Positions 1 through 9,698 of a stretch of DNA of 64,000 nt are shown here, piece after piece. The position numbers were made by a program, and so were the translations under genes. The stretch's first letter is position 1. The number at the start of each line of letters is the position of its first letter. Source of the stretch: Pelecanus crispus (Eukaryota > Chordata > Aves > Pelecaniformes > Pelecanidae); NCBI RefSeq assembly GCF_030463565.1, contig NC_134643.1, forward strand, positions 121,437,809 through 121,501,808, given 5' to 3'. The notes under the pieces are model-generated. The model did not search any database. It was given only the letters and a program-made list of their open reading frames with translations, and was not told the DNA's origin.

Positions 1-369
1 CTGCCAGCGAGAAGCTGGGAGGGGGCACAGCCAGGACAGCTGACCCAAACTGGCCAAAGGGCTATTCCATACCATATGACGTCATGCTCAGTATATCAAC
101 CAGGGGGAGTTGGCCAGGGGGCAGCAATCGCTGCTCCAGAAGTGGCTGGGTATCGGTCAGCAGGTGATCAGCAATTGCATTGTGCATCACTTGCTTTGCA
201 TATTCTTTTATCCTTATTTTCCCTTCCTTTTCTGTCCTATTAAACTGTCTTTATCTCAACCCACAATTCCCCATCCCACTCCCCACCCCCGATTCTCTTT
301 GCAGGGTAGGGCAGGGAGTGAGTGAACAGCTGTGTGGTGTTTAGCTGCCTGCTGGGTTAAACCAAAACA
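1..369 (+). mobile_element. ERV-type LTR remnant, 5' end cut by window edge
   Basis: The sequence reads as the 3' part of an avian endogenous-retrovirus LTR in plus orientation. It has a palindromic CRE (TGACGTCA, 77-84), a decayed TATA box (GTATATCAA, 91-99), a polyadenylation signal ATTAAA (239-244) and a terminal segment ending in ...AAACCAAAACA at 369, which fits the usual CA end. I recognise the overall wording (CTGACCCAAACTGGCCAAAG, TAAACTGTCTTTATCTCAAC) as a repeat family of bird genomes, probably ERVL-like. No viral coding sequence is visible, so it may be a solo LTR; the part left of position 1 cannot be seen. It points towards the 3' end of TIAM1, antisense to that gene. Confidence 0.75.
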
Positions 370-582
370 TTACCCCAGAGCTCAGACCCCACCAAAAAGC
401 AGAGCCAAGACAGGCTGAACCCGTTCTAAGGGGATATCCACACACACTGCTAAGGGTGGGAACCTTACTATTAAGGAGACTCCCTACAGGTTATTAAAGC
501 CAGAAGAGTGATCCCAACAGCTTCATCTACTGCAGGACTGGCTTCTTGCTTGCCTCTACTGGGAGAGGCGCCCGTCTTGGAG

Positions 583-633
583 CACACACATACACATACC
601 ACTGTATTGTATTTTTTTTTCCAGTATTTTATT
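583..633 (-). promoter_or_regulatory. TIAM1: TIAM1 distal polyadenylation signal and downstream element
   Basis: On the minus strand AATAAA lies at 633-628, followed after ~12 nt by an A-rich stretch (about 620-611) and then by a GU-rich run (TGGTATGTGTATGTGTGT, 600-583). That spacing is the textbook order of hexamer, cleavage site and downstream element, so I place the mRNA 3' end at about 605-618. The resulting 3' UTR of ~1.9 kb is of the size expected for TIAM1. The sequence between here and the LTR (370-582) shows no feature. Confidence 0.6.
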
Positions 634-1663
634 TCTGACGGGCATTTACAACGTTCCATTCATAGAACTAAAAACATAAAAATAGACCTTCTTTCAGCTT
701 ATAAAAGAAATATATAAGAACCTTTGACATAGACATGTCATGACATTATGTACAAGAACAACGGTACCTTCCCAGTACCAGCCTTCCAGTATTTCAGCGC
801 TGACTGTATTCCGCTGGGTACAGCACAGGACAGCTAAACCTCCGCTTCTCTAATACGCTGGGACACAACTGACAGATAGATGATATAAAACAATGATGTG
901 ATAATACAAAGGGTATAGAAACCTTTCTAAAGCTTTTATGAAAAGAAATCAGAAGATAGCAAAAAGTTAATAGAGAAAGCTTTCATAAGATCAAGTATAG
1001 TGCACCAGAAACCAGAAAGGGCGGGGGCAAGGGGAGAATGCTAGCTGGGACACAAAGACAGTGATGGATTTTTGGGGGGAATAATTTTTGTTATGTTTTA
1101 AAATATAGTCAGAGTGGATTTTATAAAATATAATCCTAAAGCTATTATAAAATTTCAGGTTTTCAAAGTACCTACTAATGTGTCAAACATCAATAGATAC
1201 CAACCAACCAAAAAAAAAAGAAAATTTCATATAATCTTCCTTTTTTCCTACAGGTGAAACTGAAATGGGAAAAGCTATATAAATCTTAAAAAAAAAAAAA
1301 AAGTGCTATTTTGTGTTTCATATTTGGAAGTCGACTTAAAAACCACAAGATTTTAGTCACATTTTACCCTGTTTTAGATGTTTAAATAAAAGATTTAAAA
1401 TGTTAAAGAGGTTTGCTTGTGTAGAACTTGTTCATACTCTATTGCAGTGGAAAAGCTTTTATAAAGGAATTAAAGTACACTAGTTTCACCCACAGTAGGA
1501 GAGTGGATGAGGTCAGTTTTTTGGCCATGAATTCCCTGTCCCCTAAGCCCAAACTCTGCCAGAGAGAATGGACCAAACGGATCTGTGATGTTGCTACACT
1601 GGCTTGGCTCCAGCAAGGTTACACCATGGATCAGTTTGGTCCACTACAATTCAGTCATGTCAT

Positions 1664-1674
1664 TTTATTTTATT
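1664..1674 (-). promoter_or_regulatory. TIAM1: Tandem proximal polyadenylation hexamers
   Basis: On the minus strand the run AATAAAATAAA contains two overlapping canonical AATAAA hexamers about 880 nt into the 3' UTR. Use of this site would remove about 1 kb of 3' UTR. Downstream GU-rich support is weak, so this is only a candidate. Confidence 0.35.
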
Positions 1675-2490
1675 CTTTTTATTATCTAACTAAACTCCAG
1701 TCTCAAACATATACAATAATCCTTTTCCTGAAGAGAGTTATACCTAAATAAGAGTTTCCAGTTCATATTTTAATATAAAACCACCATTCCTAACCCTCTG
1801 CAAAAAGCTAGCCTTGTATCCTAGACATGGAGCTATGCTAACGCTGTAAAACTCTTATCCCTTTGTGCCCCTGCATCTCAGGTAAAATACAAAAAAATAT
1901 TTCTTCAAGTGTTAAATTTGGATCTCTTTTAAGAGAGTTTGGCATCTTTATAATATTATGTAAAACTAGAGCTTCCAACATTGACATTAAATTAGACCAG
2001 CCACAGACCAAGAGGACTTAACACAACATAAATCCCAAACCTTTCCTCACACATTCCTAAAATACATGTATATTCTCTTACATTTAAAGAGGGAAAAGTA
2101 ATAAGAATACTGGAACTGTACACATTAAAAAGGCAGTTTCCTCATTAAGGAGATGAACCTACGACTGACGTTTTACGGTTATAAAACCCTCTGTTCGTTG
2201 TGCTATTGTTTAAGCTAGTTCGCTGCACGTAGGTTAAGACATCCAGAGTAATTTGTTTTCCAGTGATGATATTCTCCCCATACTTAATTTCAGCCCCTGA
2301 TTATTTTAGAATAAATAAAATAGTGTGAAAGCCCTTGGTAACGTAAGACAGGACCTTAAGCTTATTCTGTTCCAGGCTTTGAGCGTTTTACAGTTGCCTA
2401 AAGTGTGGCCGCATGGCTTCGGACCAATTCAGCTGCCGAAATGGTGTGTGCAAGTGTGCAATCTATCGGGATCAGCTCTCCGCGGTGTGC

Positions 2491-2518
2491 GGGGGCGGGA
2501 GGGAGGGTGGGACGGGGA
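2491..2518 (+). other. G-quadruplex motif opposite TIAM1 stop region
   Basis: Six G runs (GGGGG, GGG, GGG, GGG, GG/G and GGGG) are separated by loops of 1-3 bases on the plus strand, so the block satisfies the usual G3+ quadruplex rule. It begins 33 bases beyond the stop codon. The TIAM1 mRNA carries the complementary C-rich tract. Confidence 0.6.
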
Positions 2519-2551
2519 GACCTACGCATCCAGGCGGGGAAGGGGACCGGT

Positions 2552-3036
2552 TTAGAGCTCAGTGTTCAGTTTCCTGCTGGGGACAAAATCTTCACGCCTA
2601 ACCCAGATGACTTCCTCGCTGTGGCCCTCCATGTCGCCGTTGATGCCGGACAAGGCTGCCTGCTTCTTCAGCTGGGTCATCCTGGAGGCGTGCGTGTCCA
2701 TGGCCGGGCGCAGGCGGTCTCCGCGGCATGGCTGGCTGCTCGTGATGGAGGCTGCCTGCAGCCGCTCCCGAAGGTCTCGGTCGGCCACGGCACCTCTCAT
2801 GGCCTCGCAGTACTCATCATCATCGCTGAGGATGTCCGTTTCCTTGATGTCCTCCTGCTCCTCATACTGAGCAAGGTCAAACTGTTCCTCTACCCAGCGG
2901 TCAGTGTCCCCACTGTGCGTGGGCTGCTGGGGCTCTTTTTCAGGGCTGCTCGTGTAGACGGCATCTGAGTCAATGGTAAACCTGTTTCGGGCCAGCCGCC
3001 GCCTCCTCCTCCCAAGAGACTTGCTTGGGGCTGACA
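2552..3036 (-). CDS. TIAM1: TIAM1 exon W22: C-terminal tail and stop
   Basis: This terminal coding exon begins after acceptor TGTGTGTGCAG with the last two bases of a split Val codon and ends at TAA (2554-2552). It encodes about 160 residues: a basic stretch (GRRRRRLARNRF), a Ser/Pro-rich segment, a highly acidic segment (ETDILSDDDEYCE) and the conserved end EEVIWVRREDF...RKLNTEL. The tail is a regulatory, probably disordered region after the second PH domain. It is about five to six residues longer than the human tail as I recall it, with the extra residues between the LQA and HASRM blocks. The final T-E-L fits a class I PDZ ligand (S/T-x-hydrophobic). Confidence 0.96.
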
Positions 3037-5013
3037 CTGCACACACACAAAGATAAAACCCCACAGGATTTTTACACACAGTACAACTCTCTTTAAAAAG
3101 TTAGTCTTCCAGGGGCCCTTTATTTAACACCGCTAGGCATAAAGCAGGCAGACTCCCACGAATGACCTAGTCATTCAGCATCCTCCCTGTGGGCAAGTCA
3201 CACTTCACTCAGCTCCTCAGCACAGGTCTTTCTCCAGCTGAAAAAAGAGTTTCTGCTACTCAGATCCACAGTTGGGATAATGGCCCACAATTACTGTTCC
3301 TCCTAAGCGGTAGGCAGGCAGGCAGCCAGCCAGCACAAAGTGCATCTGTTCAGCTCAGCTTCTCACACGCAGAGCCCTGCTGTCAGCACACCGTGAAAAC
3401 CAACTAGCCTTCCGCCTCGGTATGGGAAATTGCTTTGTCTGGGGTAAGAGCAACACTATAGGTTTCCAAGTAGCTACCTTGGTGCTGAAGATGCTGCAAT
3501 TGTTGCATTATTTATGGGGAAGTAAGTTCCCTGGTCTAGGCTCTGCTACTCCCTTCCCCGCTCCCTCCCTGCTCGGGGCGGGGGAAGAAAACCCCAAAAC
3601 CAGAAAAACTTTCAGAAGTTCCTTACTCAGCATCAGCTGGTCTACTAGGTTTTGCAACTGGCCCAATTAGCAAATTGACATCTTCTGTGTTGGAACATCT
3701 TCAGAAGAGGCTTGTGAGGCAAAGCAGGGCTGACGAATCCTGCAGCCGAAGGACCTGCAGGCATTCCAGCGCTTTACGTGCACACACACAGCTCCATTGC
3801 AAGCAGGTGAACTCCGAGGTTATAGTTTGTCCCCCTCCACTAAACAGCACCTTAGCACTTCCACTATGTATTTATTCAACTCTAGCAGCTTGGGGGCGGG
3901 GATTACATTTTACTACCCCTGAGCCTCAAAGCATGCATTAAGTACAACAGCTCAGCAGCTGCAAATTTTAACTGTAGTGAGAGGTCTGGACTCTAAGAGG
4001 AGATTTTAATCTTTGCAGAATTCATCATGCAAATGTACCAATGAGCCAAAACTGAAAGAAGGTTTGGCATCTACAGAAGATTAGCCCTGCAGGCTGACTG
4101 AAGAAGCACTGTGGTAAAACAGTGGCATTTTGGCCCTCCTTTGACTCTTCTTCCTTAAAATTTTACGTGTCTTCTGAGGCAGACGGCTAGCAACACCCTG
4201 AGTGAGAAGCCATGCTGCGAATGTTATTGGTCTGGCCTGCCCATTACAGAAGAGGAACAGAAAGCCTGGTTGTCTACCTTACTGGATCTAATGAGCAGAA
4301 AAAAACCCAACAAATAACAGACCAGAACAAAACACGCAGCAGTGCTGTGTACTTTTCAGTTGGAAGCAAGTGTTTCTTCCCTCTATCATCTAGTGTTCTG
4401 AAAATGAAAACCTGCTTTTCTCTGGGATTTTCTCATTGCTTTTGCCTGAAGTTAACTGAAAAGGAAAATCCATGGTTTAGGACAGGCCATTACAAAAAGA
4501 GTAGTATCAAGTACATGCCTCTCAAAATGTGAGAAGTAGAAGCATGTGCCCTTTAGCAATAGAGCTGAAAAGGCTAAAATGGAGGACATACAAAGCTATG
4601 TCTTCAAACCAAGCCGCTCACTCGGGGGAGCTGATTTTTCTTGTGCATTTTAGTTTAAAAGTGCTAGGGTTAGTTCAAAATTCTGTACATGCTTTTAAGA
4701 AATATGCAGCGGGCTTCTGCTTTGTTCAGCTGAAACCCATTTCCAGATTAAAGTGCACAGCCAATCGGTATTGACAGGAATCACATTTCTTCCTTCCATG
4801 CCAGAAGGACCACTCTGAAGCTGAACCTTGAGTGCAAAGCAAGGTAAATAGAGACAATTTAAGGCTCTCAAGGAGGTGAAGCATGAAAAACCAGCAGTAT
4901 TTACATACACAGGAGAAAATGCTAATCCTAATATACAAGTAACAGACACCACCACATGTTCTACAACAGTGCTGGGGTTACTGGGATCTTGAAAGTCTGT
5001 AGCCCTACAGTAC
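3037..5013 (-). other. TIAM1: TIAM1 intron between W21 and W22
   Basis: This 2.0-kb intron has donor CAG|GTACTG and acceptor GTGTGCAG. It contains a short GGCA/GCCA tetranucleotide run near 3311-3331. I see no further exon or repeat that I can name. Confidence 0.8.
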
Positions 5014-5186
5014 CTGCCCTGTTCATGGCTGGCCTTGCACCTTTTAGAGCACACAATCTTTTTCCACCAAAAGGAACATATTGCTGGGATGAGGGCAAAC
5101 TTTCGGTTTTAAGAAGCTGCCTCCTGTGTTTATCCCGCAGAATCGAGTGCACTGCCTTCAGAAAGTCCTTCCTGTGTTCTGGTGAA
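5014..5186 (-). CDS. TIAM1: TIAM1 exon W21: end of second PH domain
   Basis: The exon starts after TATTTTTCAG with the third base of a Ser codon and ends GGGCAG|GTACTG. It encodes SSPEHRKDFLKAVHSILRDK, which is the C-terminal helix of the PHc domain (human ~1378-1400). The following linker holds KTESLPSSQQYVPFGGKRL and ends PAMNRA. The PHc domain packs on the DH domain and helps membrane binding. Identity to mammalian TIAM1 is nearly complete in the helix and linker. Confidence 0.96.
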
Positions 5187-6057
5187 CTGAAAAATAGGCA
5201 AGAATAGAAAAGGCAGCGTTATCTCTTGGGAACTGCTAAAAGCTTGCTGTAAATGAGATAAATTAAAGAACTAGTCATTATTTAAGACACTGCAAACCGG
5301 CTGACATGCACTTCCCCCAGAGAAGACTCAATTTAACACAGTATTTTCAAAGCAACACTAAATCTATAGTCCTTGCAATGGACATCCAAGGAAACAAATA
5401 CACTGTTCCTTAACAAAACATTTAGCCATTCACCCCTCTTGAGGCTTCCTTTTCCTCCAATACCAACCACACACTTTGCTCTGTCCGATACACATCCAGC
5501 TGACCTATGGCAGCTAATTAAATCTCAGTTTGTCTCCTGTAAACACACACCAAGCAGAAGTCCTGCAACTCTCTACTACCTAGTAGTAGGAATTGGCTTG
5601 GTATAAGCTCTGTTGGACCCTGGTGAACTTGTGTACCAAGTTCTTATTTAAACTCTAAAACACATCAGGGCAATCGCCACAACGAAGATGGACAAGGTTT
5701 ACTTAAGGAAAAGGCAATGCCCCAAGAGCAGGGGTTGGAACTTGGTGGCATGAAAGGTACCAGCTGAACATGACACATTAGCAGCTACCTGGCATAAAGA
5801 TCCTATGCTGGAGTTTAACTGGATGTAAATTTGTGAAAGAAAAATTGTAATAACAATATTCCCATAAAGGTGCAAGGCTGATCAAATATATGCCTTTATT
5901 TTAACACGTTTTACAAAATTCTCCCTGCAGAAGTAAGGTTTTAACACCCTCTCCCCACTTCCCCTACTGGCTGTTCCCCAGTTGCCTTGAAAGAAAGACA
6001 TAGGCAAGCTGGGATCCAGAGATACAGTTGCCATTGAAAATACAGAAACACGCTTAC
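5187..6057 (-). other. TIAM1: TIAM1 intron between W20 and W21
   Basis: This 0.87-kb intron has donor TAG|GTAAGC and acceptor TTTTTCAG. Nothing else was recognised in it. Confidence 0.8.
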
Positions 6058-6145
6058 CTACAGCAAAGGTGAAACGTTCTTTCTGGCCTGCCTTCAGACT
6101 CAGATTTAACATGGACAATCTCACATACAGAATTGGTCTCTGCAT
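6058..6145 (-). CDS. TIAM1: TIAM1 exon W20: PHc beta strands
   Basis: The exon follows acceptor CACTTTAG and ends TGCTGTAG|GTAAGC (phase 2). It encodes DAETNSVCEIVHVKSESEG followed by RPERTFHLCC, the late beta strands of the second PH domain (human ~1349-1377). A Thr replaces the mammalian Val before FHLCC; otherwise it follows the mammalian sequence closely. Splicing to W21 restores the Ser codon AG|T. Confidence 0.95.
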
Positions 6146-6963
6146 CTAAAGTGAAAAGCAAGCAGAATTTCATATAACAGTTTCTCATATTTAACCTCAA
6201 TTAGAGTATTTATTCCATAATCCTGAAGAAATTGTTTAAGACCATCCAGGACAACAGATAATACACTGCAAGTAACATTAACTCATGGCTGAAAGGCAGC
6301 AGTGGGCAAGTGACTAATGAAACGACAGACTCTTAAACTCGCCAAAATCTAGTAGTATTTTATATGCACTCACTCAGTTCCACAAAAATATGGAAAAAAA
6401 CCCCAACCCAAAAAACCCAACCCAACCCAGCCTTTCAGGTATTCCACAGAGTACTGTCACATTTTACAGGTACCTCTTATGTTCTTTCCATTTTCACTTA
6501 TGCATCAGAAAGGGAACAAATTGTTTAAAATTTTGAAATTTTTAATACTCTAAGCTTCACATGAAGCTGCCAACCACAAGAACAAAAATTCACTAGCTCT
6601 GTTGTCTCACAGCTGCAGGATTGCTGCAGGATTGCTGCAGGATTGCTTTCTAGTCTCCATAAGAGGAACAGAATGAACCAGAGTCAGCAACAACTTTTCC
6701 CCGTTTTTCCAGAACACTGCCTGGCTTCAGGAAAGTACTGACAAGCTGCAGATACACAACTGGAGCTTCTGCCCCTTCATCTCTCTCCAGGGCTTATTAT
6801 AGATTTTTATTATTATACAGATTATTATAGATGTTGAGGTTGTGGGATCCTTTTTCAGGCCCCAGAAACTGTGTACACATGTACGAAGGACAAACATTGG
6901 CCAGTGAACGCCCCCAGACCAAACATTAAGAACCCTGCCAAATTCATGCAGCAGGAACATTAC
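6146..6963 (-). other. TIAM1: TIAM1 intron between W19 and W20
   Basis: This 0.82-kb intron has a C/A-rich imperfect CCCAA run at 6393-6428 and a three-copy 11-bp tandem repeat at 6612-6644. No other element was recognised. Confidence 0.8.
6612..6644. repeat. 11-bp tandem repeat, three copies
   Basis: The unit GCTGCAGGATT occurs three times head to tail without mismatch and is followed by a partial unit. Each copy contains the palindrome CTGCAG. It is intronic in TIAM1. Confidence 0.85.
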
Positions 6964-7066
6964 CTGCACTTGCCAAAGCTCGAACTTGCAGTGCTTCTAA
7001 AGGTATCATGTGGCGAAAGCGGAACGGATCCCAGTCTTCATAAATTGAAGCTCTATGTGATCCTCC
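6964..7066 (-). CDS. TIAM1: TIAM1 exon W19: PHc core
   Basis: The acceptor is TTCTTCCAG and the donor is GTGCAG|GTAATG (phase 1). The exon encodes GGSHRASIYEDWDPFRFRHM then IPLEALQVRALASA, the central strands of the second PH domain (human ~1315-1348). The motif IYEDWDPFRFRHMIP is a TIAM-family signature. The first residue is Gly where I recall Val in mammals, and Leu replaces Thr after IP; neither disturbs the hydrophobic pattern. Confidence 0.96.
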
Positions 7067-8036
7067 CTGGAAGAATTTCAAAATACTGTTAGGAAATGAG
7101 ACACCTTGGGATAGTCAGACACAAAAGTCTCCTGTGCTTTGCACTGAGAACGTCCAGCTAGAGTCTTGTTGCAATTCTTATTTTCTCACTACAACATCTT
7201 AGTAACCAGCATCACTGAAGTGCCTATCTATAAAGATCTTGCCAAAATCTAGACAAAAGCAACCACTAGGCCAATCAACTCTTATTGATGCCTTCAAAAG
7301 TCATTCGAGACCAATGCTGCATTCTTTCCTCCAAGTGCACATACACTCATGAACACGCATTAGTTTTGCTTTAGTCACTCTGAAGTTAGCTTGTGGCCAG
7401 TTGACTTTAACCATACAAGCATTTGAAATCACGCTTTGGTTTATGCCATACATGGGAATCAAAAGTTTTCTGTAGTACTATAAACTGTGTTCCCTCTTGT
7501 AGCAAGGCATGTGTTTACTGTCAAGCTTAGCTTTAACTTTTAATCCCAGCCTCCGGTAGGATCCCCTGATACATACTGTAGACACACCTAATTTAGCTAA
7601 GAGGAGCCAGCACTTGCTCAGTGGCATGCAACAGCCAGAACTGAAACGAGGGTACTGTGTTTCTCTAAGAAAGTTGAGAGACATCAGCTCTCATATTTGA
7701 TTCGTATACACTGACCAAAGAGTCAAACACAAGAAACATTCAAGGTGACACCTTGTTTATGAAAGTCCACTCCACAGCATGGCATGGATGTGGCAGGCAA
7801 CATGCACGACTAGTCCAGCAGAGAGCAAAGGACAAACCAAATGAATGCGTGCAGACCACTGCAACCAGGCTGAACAGCAGGCTGCTCGGCAATGCCCAAA
7901 ACCTCAGTTGTGTGGCAGAGAACAAGGATCACATACGCAAAAGCACATTCTAGCACCACAGCTTTATGGAAAGCAAATTTGGATTGTAGCACCATAAAAT
8001 GCACGCAACATCACTGAAATAGTCCATGCAACTTAC
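7067..8036 (-). other. TIAM1: TIAM1 intron between W18 and W19
   Basis: This 0.97-kb intron has donor CTT|GTAAGT and acceptor TCTTCCAG. No exon, repeat or other structure was recognised. Confidence 0.8.
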
Positions 8037-8095
8037 AAGTTTCTTCTTCTGTTTGGAACCATCCTTGTATACAAGAACCACAGCAGTTTTGAACA
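8037..8095 (-). CDS. TIAM1: TIAM1 exon W18: small PHc exon
   Basis: This 59-nt exon follows CTTCCTCCTCCAG and ends AAACTT|GTAAGT. It encodes VFKTAVVLVYKDGSKQKKKL with the first Val codon split from W17. The segment forms a beta strand and a basic loop of the second PH domain (human ~1295-1314), a likely phosphoinositide-facing surface. It matches mammalian TIAM1 residue for residue as far as I recall. Confidence 0.95.
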
Positions 8096-9589
8096 CTGGA
8101 GGAGGAAGTTAGAAACAAAAGCCATGTAGTCAGTAAGGTTGGGAACAGGTCTCCTCTATGCCCAAGCACACAGACCCTTCCACTCCTCAGACGGACCTCA
8201 CCTGATTCGGGGAGGGAAGGCAGGAATAAACCTACCACCCTGCTTGCGCATTCTTCCCCAAAAAACCAAGCTCAACAGCTTTTACCACAAAAAACCCCAG
8301 GTTACTTCAAAATCACTTGAAACTTAAGAGTTTAAGTTACCAGTTATTGGAACAACTATTAGAACAGCAACAGTTCTACATAAAAACTTAGAAAACTTGA
8401 ATTCCCCTGGCTAAGTTCACCTCAGACAAATGAGCAGCATCCAGCTACACGCAGCCAGTCAGCAGATGAGACTGCACTTGGACAGAATTTAAACCCCTCC
8501 CAGGTGGGACAGCGGTCTATACAGAATTAAATAGTGAGCACCACTGGCAGGCAGAGGTGTAATCCGATTCCTCTTTTGCCACATAATAGCCACACAGAGC
8601 TGGAATTTGTCTTTCAAGAGTCCAGTTTTCCTTGTGATCTCTCTTCAGGCCTCAAGTGCCCCCTTTGTTTTCAGATTGAATTGCATGGGCACTTAATTTT
8701 GGACATTTTATGAAACCAATTTAAAGATTTTTGGAGTAAATAAGAGTTGCTGCACATTCCTAGCAGCTTTCATGAGGCCACTCAGCTTCAGCGTATGACC
8801 AGGTGCTTTCCCAACTTACAGGAAAGCAGTCAATTTTTATACACTCTTCCAGAGCAAAGCTGAAAGAGTCTTCATTCATTATCTGGAAACAACAAGGAAA
8901 AAGCCCGTTGTGCATAAAGAAATTTAGGAAAAAATACAAAAGAACTTGACGCACTCTGCATTACTTGATACAATGCTGAGTGTAAGAGAAATGTGATTTA
9001 GCCAATATAAGTGATCATGTACCTTTCCAAGTGACCATACTTCAATGCAGTGGAAACACCTTGAGACCTATGCCAAAAGCAGTTTCAATTTCTAGTTTGG
9101 CCACCCAAGATAGACTACTCGGAGGGCAACAGACCACTCCACAGCAACTCACTGGGAGTCCTGGCTTAGCTTTTAAACACTTTTTAAAGCTTAGATATAC
9201 ATATTCTTTCTGGCAAAAGGCACGGAGAAAAAAGGCAAAGCCCCCGCAAGCCCCCAACCCATTCCACAGGATATAGAGTTACTTGGCATTGATCAGACTA
9301 CCAAACTATATCTTTTCAGACAAAAATACCTTTCTCTATAGCTCCCAATTCATAGCCTTGGATATGGGCTGAAGAAACTCTTGCACTACAACAGCAGTCA
9401 CCTCAAAATTCTTCACCAGTTTTAGGTCAACACAGGACAGAATTTGACCATTGCAGCGAAGAGACAAACATGGTTTTAAGTTCCAGCCAACCCTGTGGAA
9501 GGCAATGCTCAACTACCTTCAACAAATAGCTGCTAAGGCACAATTGACAGTCTTTTAGGCATCTGAAATAAAATGACTAGAATACAAAC
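8096..9589 (-). other. TIAM1: TIAM1 intron between W17 and W18
   Basis: This 1.5-kb intron is bounded by an atypically weak donor at W17 (G|GTTTGT). It contains a well-formed 63-nt exon-like segment at 8820-8882, listed separately. The rest shows nothing recognised. Confidence 0.8.
8820..8882 (-). other. TIAM1: Candidate cassette (poison) exon in PHc intron
   Basis: A pyrimidine-rich acceptor (GCTTTTTCCTTGTTGTTTCCAG) precedes a 63-nt segment ending TTTCCT|GTAAGTTGG, which is a stronger donor than that of the flanking constitutive exon W17. Inserted after W17 (phase 1) it would read GAT AAT GAA TGA, stopping at its fourth codon. It would therefore truncate the second PH domain and mark the transcript for nonsense-mediated decay. 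In another frame it is fully open (IMNEDSFSFALEE...), but that frame does not fit this intron's phase. I do not know such an exon in TIAM1; it may be a chance pseudo-exon. Confidence 0.3.
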
Positions 9590-9698
9590 CAAATGCTGCC
9601 AGCTCAGGTTCCTTCTTCCATTTCCCCAGTGAAGCAGGAGGATTCAGCCATATCACTGTATTATGCAAGAGTAAGTCCCCCATTGAGAGGTCTGCAAC
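9590..9698 (-). CDS. TIAM1: TIAM1 exon W17: start of second PH domain
   Basis: The exon begins GTT after acceptor TGTTGGCAG and ends in TTTG|GTTTGT, a weak donor (T at +3 and +4). It encodes VADLSMGDLLLHNTVIWLNP then PASLGKWKKEPELAAF (human ~1259-1294). This is the link from the DH domain and the first strands of PHc, with the family motif WLNPPASLGKW. Asn replaces Thr in the HNTVIW stretch. Confidence 0.96.

Larger units (their letters stand above)
610..2551 (-). other. TIAM1: TIAM1 3' untranslated region
   Basis: The region between the TAA stop and the inferred cleavage site has no splice-compatible coding potential and is AT-rich with A and T runs. Two overlapping AATAAA hexamers at 1674-1664 (minus strand) could serve a shorter transcript ending near 1645. 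Immediately 3' of the stop the mRNA is C-rich because the opposite strand carries a G-run block at 2491-2518. Short plus-strand open frames here are not supported by any homology I recognise. Confidence 0.75.

Noticed and set aside
2405..2968. Plus-strand open frame of 187 codons
   Set aside because: It is the antisense of the TIAM1 terminal coding exon; its length follows from the GC-rich codons of the real frame.
4695..5054. Minus-strand open frame partly overlapping exon W21
   Set aside because: It lies in a different frame from the TIAM1 coding sequence and runs into intron.
6393..6428. CCCAA-rich run, considered as interstitial telomere sequence
   Set aside because: The unit is CCCAA/CCCAAAA, not the vertebrate CCCTAA, and copies are irregular.
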